NCBI GenBank assembly: GCA_026982585.1 | Contig: JALSGW010000398.1 | Span: 1-8,468, forward strand | DNA length: 8,468 nt | Direction: 5' to 3' | From: Alphaproteobacteria bacterium | GTDB taxonomy: Bacteria > Pseudomonadota > Alphaproteobacteria > Geminicoccales > Geminicoccaceae | Notes under the pieces: model-generated | The model's input: only the letters and a program-made list of their open reading frames with translations | Told to the model about the DNA's origin: nothing | The model's database searches: none | Shown: piece after piece, positions 1 to 5,299 of the stretch | Layout of the letters: each line of letters starts with the position of its first letter | Numbering within the stretch: the stretch's first letter is position 1 | Program-made: the position numbers and the translations under genes

Positions 1-534
1 GCCGCGCCCGGCGACCTCCTGGGCCAGGGCTTTGGTGAAGCCGACCAGGCCCGCCTTGGAGGCGGCGTAGTTGGTCTGCCCCGGGTTGCCGGTGGTGCCC
101 ACCACCGAGCCGATGTGGAGGATGCGGCCGAAGCGCCGCCGCATCATGCCGCGAAGCGCCGCCCGGGCGAGCCGGAAGGCGGCGGTGAGATTGGTCTCCA
201 GCACCTCCCGCCAGGCCTCCTCCCGCATCCGCAGCAACAGCGCATCCCGGGTCACACCGGCGTTGTGCACCAGAATGTCGAGCCCGCCCTCCCGTTCGGC
301 GCGCTCGACCAGCTCCTCGGCGAACCCGGTGGCGGTGAGATCCCCCGCCATCACCAGCGTGCCGCCGCCCAACTCCGCCGCCAGCTCCTCGAGGCGCTCG
401 GCCCGTCGTCCGGTCAAAACCAGCTCCGCCCCCTGGGCCCGCAACGCCCGGGCGATGGCGCGGCCGATGCCGCCGCTCGCGCCGGTGACCAGCGCCCGCA
501 GTCCGGACAGGTCGAACAGATGCGCCGCCGTCAT
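1..534 (-). CDS. fabG: 3-oxoacyl-ACP reductase FabG, 3' end cut by window edge
   Basis: This is the NADPH-dependent beta-ketoacyl-ACP reductase of cytosolic type II fatty acid synthesis. It reduces 3-oxoacyl-ACP to 3-hydroxyacyl-ACP. The first 178 residues are visible, of roughly 245 usual for the family. Visible motifs of the short-chain dehydrogenase/reductase fold are the cofactor glycine motif TGASGGIG (17-24), an NAG motif (91-93, preceded by His where Asn is more usual), and the full catalytic tetrad: Asn115, Ser143, Tyr156 and Lys160 in the NYAASK segment. The segment around 95-108 (TRDALLLRMREEAW) is typical of true FabG rather than a generic dehydrogenase. The ATG overlaps the fabD stop as ATGA, so translation is probably coupled; the ribosome site inside fabD is weak. 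acpP and fabF would be the expected next genes beyond the left edge, but they are not visible. Confidence 0.95.
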   Translation of the reverse strand, partial: MTAAHLFDLSGLRALVTGASGGIGRAIARALRAQGAELVLTGRRAERLEELAAELGGGTLVMAGDLTATGFAEELVERAEREGGLDILVHNAGVTRDALLLRMREEAWREVLETNLTAAFRLARAALRGMMRRRFGRILHIGSVVGTTGNPGQTNYAASKAGLVGFTKALAQEVAGRG

Positions 535-1475
535 GCCAGCCGTTCCGCGAGCCGTTCCACATCCTCCGGTTCCGCGAGGGCGTGCCGCTCCGCTTCCGGC
601 AGCTCCCGCCGCGCGAGCCCCGCCAGCACCCCGCCGGGTCCGCATTCCACCAGCATGCGCACGCCCCGCTCGCGCAGCCACGCCATGGTCTCGCGCCAGC
701 GCACCCGGGCGGTGACCTGTTCCACCAGCAACTCGCGGATTCGCTCCGGATCCTGTTCCGGGCGGGCGGTGACATTGGCCACAAGCGGCACCTGTGGGCG
801 GCGCAGGGACACCTCCGCCAGGGCCACAGCCAGCCGCTCCGCCGCCGGTCGCATGAGGCGGCAGTGGAAGGGGGCGCTCACCCGCAACAGCACGCTGCGC
901 TTCGCACCCCGTTCCCGGGCGAGGGCCACCGCCCGCGCCACCGCCTCCCGGTGGCCGGAGACCACCGCCTGGCCTTGGGCATTGTCATTGGCGAGTTCCA
1001 CCACTTCGCCGCGGGCGGCCTGGGCGGCCAGTTCGGCCACCACCTCGGGCGCCAGGCCCAAAATCGCCGCCATCGCCCCCTCCCGGGCGGGCACCGCGTC
1101 CTGCATGGCTTCGCCGCGCAGCCGCAAAAGCCGCGCGCCGTCCTGGACATCGAGCGCGCCGGCCGCCGCCAGGGCCGCATATTCGCCAAGCGAATGACCG
1201 GCCACCCAGTCCACCACCTCGGCGAAGGGGCGGCCGATCCGGGATTCCAGCGCCCGCACCGCCGCGAGTGCGACGGCGAACAGGGCCGGTTGGGCGTTGC
1301 GGGTCAAGGTGAGCTCCGCCTCCGGCCCCTCGAAGACGAGGCGCGAGAGCGGCTCGCCCAGCGCCTCGTCCACCTCCGCGAACACCGCCCGCGCGCTCGG
1401 GAAGGCGTCATAAAGGGCGCGGCCCATGCCCACGCGTTGGGCGCCTTGGCCCGGAAAGACGGCGACGATGGTCAT
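531..1475 (-). CDS. fabD: Malonyl-CoA:ACP transacylase FabD
   Basis: This enzyme transfers malonyl from CoA to acyl carrier protein, supplying the extender unit for fatty acid synthesis. The protein is 314 residues, the usual family length. It shows the N-terminal PGQGAQ motif (8-13), the nucleophile elbow GHSLGE with Ser95, Arg120, His204 in the APFH motif, Gln253, and a C-terminal GPGGVL segment. Spacing of these residues matches the E. coli enzyme. An in-frame ATG at 1520 would add 15 residues (MERKASAQGTRAAAF) absent from the family. I chose the ATG at 1475 because MTIVAVFPGQG matches the normal N-terminus. Neither start has a strong Shine-Dalgarno; an AAGGGACGAG stretch lies about 13 nt upstream of 1475. 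The gene overlaps fabG by 4 bp and lies 64 nt after a phosphatidyltransferase gene, not after fabH as in many bacteria. Confidence 0.96.
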   Translation of the reverse strand: MTIVAVFPGQGAQRVGMGRALYDAFPSARAVFAEVDEALGEPLSRLVFEGPEAELTLTRNAQPALFAVALAAVRALESRIGRPFAEVVDWVAGHSLGEYAALAAAGALDVQDGARLLRLRGEAMQDAVPAREGAMAAILGLAPEVVAELAAQAARGEVVELANDNAQGQAVVSGHREAVARAVALARERGAKRSVLLRVSAPFHCRLMRPAAERLAVALAEVSLRRPQVPLVANVTARPEQDPERIRELLVEQVTARVRWRETMAWLRERGVRMLVECGPGGVLAGLARRELPEAERHALAEPEDVERLAERLA

Positions 1476-1539
1476 GAAGGCGGCGGCTCTCGTCCCTTGG
1501 GCGCTGGCCTTCCGCTCCATAGCGCGCGAGGCCGGGCTG

Positions 1540-2169
1540 TCAAGGCAAGCCCCGGCGGCGGGGCTCCTGCAGCAGCACCACCGCCGCCCGGATGCGCCCG
1601 GCGGTGGTGAGCCAGCACATCAGCCCGAAGGCGACCGCGAGCACCGGGAAGGCCTCCGGCCACAGGCAGGCGAGCAGGAAGAAGGCGATGGTCTCGGTGC
1701 CCTCGGTGAGGCCGCCCAGATAGTAGATGGACTTGTGACGGTAGCGCGGGTCTGGGATGCGCTTGCGTGCGGCGGCGGCGGCGAAGGCGAGGAAGCTCGA
1801 GGCGGTGCCCATGAAGGCGAACAGCAGAAAGGCTGCGTAGAGGGCGTTGGTGTGGGGATCGGCGAGGGCGAAGGCGAAGGCGAGTCCGGCATAGACCAGG
1901 AAGTCGAGCACGATGTCGAGGAACCCGCCGAGTTCGGATATCCCCTGGATGCGGGCGAGCGCCCCGTCGATACCGTCCAGCAGGCGGTTGATGAGGAACA
2001 GCGCCAGGCCGCAGAGATACAGACCCTGGGCCACCAGCACCACCGCTCCGAGCCCGAACAGAAAGCCCAGCCAGGTGATGCCGTTCGCGCGCACCCCGCG
2101 GCCGTGCAGACGCAGCGCCACCGCATCCAGGTAAGGGTCCAGCCTGCGGCGAAGGGGCGCGTCCAGCAC
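1540..2169 (-). CDS. CDP-alcohol phosphatidyltransferase family protein, substrate unknown
   Basis: This 209-residue integral membrane enzyme of the CDP-alcohol phosphatidyltransferase family moves a phosphatidyl (or similar) group from a CDP-linked lipid to an alcohol. The signature is present: D65, D68-G69, A72-R73, G81, D85 and D89 supply the metal- and CDP-binding aspartates. Only seven residues separate the AR pair from G81, against eight in PssA next door and in PgsA. I recall this shorter spacing with a GGFLDIVLDF-type ending from a distinct, poorly characterised subfamily. About six hydrophobic segments are visible (roughly 31-64, 88-130 and 158-198). The start is GTG. Nine nucleotides separate it from the pssA stop, and the GAAGG ribosome site overlaps that stop, so translation is probably coupled to pssA. 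Candidate products include phosphatidylglycerophosphate or another phospholipid. The sequence alone does not decide the acceptor alcohol. Confidence 0.88.
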   Translation of the reverse strand: MLDAPLRRRLDPYLDAVALRLHGRGVRANGITWLGFLFGLGAVVLVAQGLYLCGLALFLINRLLDGIDGALARIQGISELGGFLDIVLDFLVYAGLAFAFALADPHTNALYAAFLLFAFMGTASSFLAFAAAAARKRIPDPRYRHKSIYYLGGLTEGTETIAFFLLACLWPEAFPVLAVAFGLMCWLTTAGRIRAAVVLLQEPRRRGLP

Positions 2170-2178
2170 CGGCCGCCT

Positions 2179-3051
2179 TCAGCCCTTGCGGGGCGGTTTG
2201 GTTTCGAGCGGCACGATCTCCGCGCCGCCCTCCGAGGGCGCCTCGGTCTCACCCGCGGCATGATCCCGCCGGCTTTGCTCCTCCTCGGCCCGCAGCCGCC
2301 CGGCCCAGTACACCGCGGCCGGCAGCGAGAACAGATAGGCGAGGCCGATCAGCGACAGGGTGGCCCAGGGCTCGGTGACCAGGAACACCACCACCACCAT
2401 GGCGGCGATCAGAAGCGGCACCACATAGTCCGGCGGGATGCGCAGACGCTTGATGGAGAAGGTGGGCACGCGGCTCACCATCATCACCGCCACGAACACC
2501 ATCATGGCGGCGTTGATCCAGAAACTCCGCAGCCACGGGGCGCCGGTCGCGAGCCATCCCACGAGCGGCAAAAGCGCGAGCCCCGCCGCCGCGGGCGCCG
2601 GGATGCCCTTGAAGAAGTGGAGTTGCCAGCGCGCCTTGGGAGGCTGGTCGAGCTCGACGTTGAACCGCGCAAGGCGCAGGGCGCAACAGGTGGCGAACAG
2701 CATCGCCAGCGCCCAGCCGATGCCGCGCACTTCGCCGAGGCTCCACAGATACACGATCACCGCCGGCGTGACCCCGAAGCTCAGGAAGTCGGAGAAACTG
2801 TCCAACTGCGCTCCGAGCTTGCTCTGGGTGCGCAACAGCCGCGCCGAGCCGCCGTCGAGACCGTCCAACAGCACCGCCACCCCGACCAGCGCCGCCGCCA
2901 CCGGCCACCGTTCGTCGAAGGCGTAGCGCATGCCGGTGAGACCGGCGCCGAGCCCGAGGATGGTGATGAGGTTGGGCAGCAGATGGAGCAGGGTGCGCTC
3001 GCGCAGCCGTTCGCGCCGCTGACGCAACAGATGGTGGCCGAGGCGCTTCAT
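2179..3051 (-). CDS. pssA: CDP-diacylglycerol--serine O-phosphatidyltransferase PssA
   Basis: This membrane enzyme makes phosphatidylserine from CDP-diacylglycerol and L-serine, the first committed step to phosphatidylethanolamine. It has 290 residues. The signature D63-x2-D66-G67-x2-A70-R71-x8-G80-x3-D84-x3-D88 is complete. Features typical of the serine-specific (type II) branch follow: SFGVTPA (91-97), RLARFN (126-131) and FKGIPAPAAAG (147-157). The protein is very hydrophobic up to about residue 250. It ends in a charged, low-complexity tail (about 253-290) that is probably cytosolic and may be poorly conserved. The ATG overlaps the psd stop as ATGA. It is preceded by two overlapping GGAGG cores; the upstream one has a good 5-nt spacing. 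The downstream partner is a second enzyme of the same superfamily. Confidence 0.96.
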   Translation of the reverse strand: MKRLGHHLLRQRRERLRERTLLHLLPNLITILGLGAGLTGMRYAFDERWPVAAALVGVAVLLDGLDGGSARLLRTQSKLGAQLDSFSDFLSFGVTPAVIVYLWSLGEVRGIGWALAMLFATCCALRLARFNVELDQPPKARWQLHFFKGIPAPAAAGLALLPLVGWLATGAPWLRSFWINAAMMVFVAVMMVSRVPTFSIKRLRIPPDYVVPLLIAAMVVVVFLVTEPWATLSLIGLAYLFSLPAAVYWAGRLRAEEEQSRRDHAAGETEAPSEGGAEIVPLETKPPRKG

Positions 3052-3773
3052 GACCTCCTCCCCTCGAGCCTCTGCTGGGGTCCGTCGAGGCGGGCGAGCA
3101 CCGTTTCGCCGGCGACCGCACGCTGGCCGGGGAGCACGAGCGGCTCCACCCCGGCCGGAAGATACACGTCACAGCGGCTGCCGAAGCGGATCAGGCCGAT
3201 GCGCTCGCCCGGCCCGAGCACCGCCCCCTCCTCGTGGAAGGAGACGATCCGTCGCGCCACCAGACCGGCGATCTGGACCAGGCCGACGGTCCTGCCGTCG
3301 GCGGTCTCGATCCGGTAGCTCTGGCGTTCGTTGTCCTCGCTCGCCTTGTCCAGGGACGCGTTGAGAAAACGTCCCGGCCGGTAGCGCTTGAGCCGGATGC
3401 GGCCGGGCACCGGGGTGCGGTTGATGTGCACGTCGAACAGGCTCATGAACACGCTCACGCAGGGAAGCGGCGCATCGCCGAGCTCCAGTTCGGCGGGCGG
3501 CACGCGCGGGCGCACGCTCTGCACCACCCCGTCCGCGGGGCTCGTGACGAGCCGCGGATCCACCGGGGTGACCCGGGGCGGATCGCGGAAAAAGGCCGCG
3601 CACCACAGGCTCGCCGCGAGCCCCAGCCAGAACAGCGGCGGTGCGATCAGTCCGAGCAACAGGCTCGCGCCCAAAAACAGGGCGACAAAGCGCCACCCCT
3701 CCCGGTGCACGGGCACCAAAAGCCGCTGCCACAGCTGGGCCTCACCGTCCCCGCCCTGCACCCCAGCCCGCAT
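3048..3773 (-). CDS. psd: Phosphatidylserine decarboxylase proenzyme, A type
   Basis: This enzyme decarboxylates phosphatidylserine to phosphatidylethanolamine, using a pyruvoyl group made by self-cleavage. The proenzyme has 241 residues, the size of the short A-type family rather than the roughly 320-residue E. coli type. Two hydrophobic segments (about 27-43 and 46-62) anchor it in the membrane. Self-processing residues are visible: Asp81 in SPADG, His116 in DVHINR and the cleavage pair Gly198-Ser199 in RFGSR, so Ser199 should become the pyruvoyl group of a small alpha chain (199-241). The ATG at 3773 is the only usable early start, since an in-frame TGA lies three codons upstream. Its AGGAG site touches the start codon, an unusually short spacing that may limit initiation. 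It is the first gene of the lipid cluster and overlaps pssA, which makes its substrate. Confidence 0.96.
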   Translation of the reverse strand: MRAGVQGGDGEAQLWQRLLVPVHREGWRFVALFLGASLLLGLIAPPLFWLGLAASLWCAAFFRDPPRVTPVDPRLVTSPADGVVQSVRPRVPPAELELGDAPLPCVSVFMSLFDVHINRTPVPGRIRLKRYRPGRFLNASLDKASEDNERQSYRIETADGRTVGLVQIAGLVARRIVSFHEEGAVLGPGERIGLIRFGSRCDVYLPAGVEPLVLPGQRAVAGETVLARLDGPQQRLEGRRS

Positions 3774-3789
3774 CTCCTCTCATCCGCAA

Positions 3790-3819
3790 GCCCGACGGCG
3801 CACACGGACGCCGCCGGCC
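3790..3819 (-). other. Leader hairpin upstream of psd
   Basis: On the minus-strand transcript, 11-nt arms (3819-3809 and 3800-3790) can pair at 10 positions, counting one G-U pair, around an 8-nt loop. The hairpin ends 16 nt before the psd start and 10 nt before its AGGAG-containing site. The structure is visible in the sequence. A regulatory role is inference, and chance hairpins are common at this GC content. Confidence 0.35.
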
Positions 3820-3869
3820 CTCGTCCGCATGCGAGCTTGCGCGCGCCCGGGACGGAGATCAAGAGCGGG

Positions 3870-3889
3870 CCCCACGTTTGGGGTATCAA
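3870..3889 (-). promoter_or_regulatory. Possible promoter/operator element before psd
   Basis: On the minus strand a TTGATA hexamer (3889-3884), one mismatch from the sigma-70 -35 consensus, is followed directly by an inverted repeat CCCC-AAACGT-GGGG (3883-3870). It lies in the only gap before the lipid cluster and just past the terminator of the preceding gene, where a promoter is expected. I could not find a convincing -10 box 16-18 nt downstream, so this is a weak candidate. The repeat might instead be a repressor site or a second terminator stem. Confidence 0.25.
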
Positions 3890-3905
3890 AAGGGCGCGGC
3901 CGCCC
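3888..3905 (-). terminator. Intrinsic terminator after the 131-aa membrane protein gene
   Basis: Reading the minus strand, a perfect 5-bp GC stem GGGCG / CGCCC with a GCCG loop is followed at once by TTTT. It starts 21 nt after the stop codon of the membrane protein gene. A competing stem CCGCCCGGGCGG overlaps its 5' side. The position suits a rho-independent terminator separating that gene from psd. The T run is short, so termination may be partial. Confidence 0.55.
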
Positions 3906-3926
3906 GGGCGGGAGCGTCGAACCGGC

Positions 3927-4322
3927 CTAGATCAGCCCCTTTGCCGCCATCCAGGCGGCGAGCCCGGTGAAGGTGAGGGTGATGGCGGCGGCGAGCGGTG
4001 CGATCAGGGCGTTGATCGCGGCCTCCCGCGCTGCGACCGGGCCCTCCGGCAGGGCGAAATGCCTGCGCGCCCAGATCCGGAACGGCACGCGCTCGCCCCG
4101 CGGTCCCCGCTCCCCGGCCAACAGCCAGAAGACCACCGGAACAGCGAGGAAGCCGAGCGCCGTGAACGTCACCACCACCATCATGAAGGTCCCGACCCGG
4201 TTGGTGCTGAACAACAGCCAGGCGAGCGCCACCAACCACAGCACGCTCAGGATCATCAGGGTGAGCACGAGCGGATGAAACGCCCCCTCCACCCGCGACG
4301 GGTTCGCTTGCCTCTCCGCCAT
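3927..4322 (-). CDS. Small membrane protein of unknown function (three helices)
   Basis: I do not recognise this 131-residue protein. It has three clear transmembrane segments (about 17-38, 45-69 and 104-126). A polar, arginine-rich loop at 71-103 includes an FRIWARRHF stretch. By the positive-inside rule, the N-terminus and this loop face the cytoplasm and the short C-terminus faces the periplasm. No catalytic or metal-binding motif is visible, and there is no signal peptide apart from the first helix. That it is a real gene is well supported: GAGGAGGT ends 4 nt before the ATG (GGAGG core spaced 5 nt), the composition is consistently membrane-like, and an apparent terminator follows its TAG stop. 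It lies between xthA and psd, about 160 bp from each, and so is probably its own transcription unit. Nothing in the sequence links it to lipid synthesis beyond position. Confidence 0.85.
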   Translation of the reverse strand: MAERQANPSRVEGAFHPLVLTLMILSVLWLVALAWLLFSTNRVGTFMMVVVTFTALGFLAVPVVFWLLAGERGPRGERVPFRIWARRHFALPEGPVAAREAAINALIAPLAAAITLTFTGLAAWMAAKGLI

Positions 4323-4326
4323 CGCA

Positions 4327-4334
4327 ACCTCCTC
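4327..4334 (-). promoter_or_regulatory. Strong Shine-Dalgarno for the 131-aa membrane protein
   Basis: GAGGAGGT on the minus strand, with the GGAGG core 5 nt from the ATG at 4322, is the best-placed ribosome site in the window. It fixes the start of an otherwise unrecognised gene. Confidence 0.8.
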
Positions 4335-4397
4335 GATCGACGACCCACGTCCTTCGCATCGAGGCGGCGCGCTGATGGCCCGGTATCGCTCGCGCCG

Positions 4398-4414
4398 ATG
4401 ATAGTCTCATATGA
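4398..4414 (-). promoter_or_regulatory. Possible promoter region of the 131-aa protein gene
   Basis: This is an AT-rich island in a GC-rich gap. On the minus strand it contains the 8-bp palindrome TCATATGA (4414-4407) and a TATCAT hexamer (4403-4398), one mismatch from the sigma-70 -10 box, about 75 nt upstream of the start codon. No good -35 lies at the right distance. A promoter is expected here by position, but the assignment is tentative. Confidence 0.3.
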
Positions 4415-4419
4415 AACCA

Positions 4420-4455
4420 CCCCGCGGCCGGCGCAAGGGGCCCCGCGGGCCGGCG
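4420..4455. repeat. Imperfect direct repeat between xthA and the membrane protein gene
   Basis: CCCCGCGGCCGGCG (4420-4433) recurs as CCCCGCGGGCCGGCG (4441-4455), differing by one extra G. The start-to-start distance is 21 bp, about two helical turns. The second copy overlaps two small perfect hairpins (GGCCC-CGC-GGGCC at 4439-4451 and GGCGG-TGC-CCGCC at 4452-4464) that lie downstream of the xthA stop. No T run follows them, so they are not classic terminators. Function is unknown. Confidence 0.4.
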
Positions 4456-4481
4456 GTGCCCGCCACACAGCCGGGTGCGCC

Positions 4482-5285
4482 TCAGTCGCCGATCTCGAAC
4501 TCGGCGAGCACCGGCACATGGTCCGACGGCCGGGGCCAGCCGCGGGCCTCGCGCAGGATGCCGCTGTCTTTGAAGGCCGGGAGGAGGGCGGGCGCAATCC
4601 AGATGTGGTCGAGCCTGCGACCGCGGTCGGAGCGGGCCCAGTCGCGCGCCCGGTAGGACCACCAGGTGTAGAGCCGTTCGGGCGGCGGCCGCCGCAGGCG
4701 CACCGTGTCCCAGAAGCGAAAGGCCTGCATGAGGCGCATCAGCCGTTCCACCTCCACCGGGGTGTGGCTCACCACCTTCAGCAGGGCACGGTGATTCCAG
4801 ACATCCGCCGCGAGCGGGGCGATGTTGAGATCGCCCACCAGGAGCAGCCGCGCATCCACATCCTCGCGGGCGGCGAAATAGGCGGTAAAGGTGTCGAGCA
4901 GCTCCAGCTTGTGGCGGAATTTGGGGTTTTGCTCCGGATCGGGGAGATCACCGCCGGCCGGCACATAGAGATTGTGCAGCTCGATGTCGCCGCAAAGGCG
5001 GCAGCTCAGGTGGCGGTGGTCGGCAAGGCCGCCGAAGGACAGGCGCTCGCATTCGGCGAGGGGCAGGCGGGAGAGGATGGCGACGCCGTTGTAGGCCTTG
5101 CCCCCGTGCACGAGCCGGTGCCGGTAGCCCAAGGATTCCGCCAGCGCATGGGGAAAGCGCGAATCCTCCACCTTGGTCTCCTGCAGGCAGAGCACGTCGG
5201 GCGCCCACAGCTCGGCCAGCCGGGCCAGCAACGGCGCCCGCAGGCGGATGGAGTTGATGTTCCAGGTGACGATGCGCAGTTTCAC
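4482..5285 (-). CDS. xthA: Exodeoxyribonuclease III (AP endonuclease, XthA family)
   Basis: This enzyme cuts DNA at abasic sites and degrades duplex DNA from 3' ends in base excision repair. The start is GTG at 5285 (V-K-L-R-I-V-T-W-N). It gives 267 residues, almost exactly the E. coli length, and the family N-terminus. Catalytic and metal residues of the exonuclease/endonuclease/phosphatase fold are all visible: Asn9, Glu36 in LQETK, Tyr107 in NLYVPAGG, Asp152 and Asn154 in GDLNIAP, Asp226-His227 in RLDHIW, and Asp255-His256 in SDHVPV. The YTWWSYRARDWA segment (206-217) resembles alphaproteobacterial members as I recall them. It begins 14 nt after the priA stop behind a weak GGGACGGA ribosome site, so it is probably cotranscribed with priA. 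Its frame stays open upstream through most of priA, but that extension is not coding. Confidence 0.95.
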   Translation of the reverse strand: MKLRIVTWNINSIRLRAPLLARLAELWAPDVLCLQETKVEDSRFPHALAESLGYRHRLVHGGKAYNGVAILSRLPLAECERLSFGGLADHRHLSCRLCGDIELHNLYVPAGGDLPDPEQNPKFRHKLELLDTFTAYFAAREDVDARLLLVGDLNIAPLAADVWNHRALLKVVSHTPVEVERLMRLMQAFRFWDTVRLRRPPPERLYTWWSYRARDWARSDRGRRLDHIWIAPALLPAFKDSGILREARGWPRPSDHVPVLAEFEIGD

Positions 5286-5299
5286 GGAATCCGTCCCGT

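Noticed and set aside
1476..1520. A 15-residue N-terminal extension of FabD from the ATG at 1520
   Set aside because: The extension is polar, absent from the family and has no ribosome site. The protein starting at 1475 matches the standard N-terminus.
1426..3318. A 630-codon plus-strand open frame opposite fabD, the phosphatidyltransferase, pssA and psd
   Set aside because: It is antisense to four clear genes. Its composition is His/Gln/Arg/Gly-rich with no recognisable domain, and its poly-His stretch is just the complement of valine and methionine codons in PssA.
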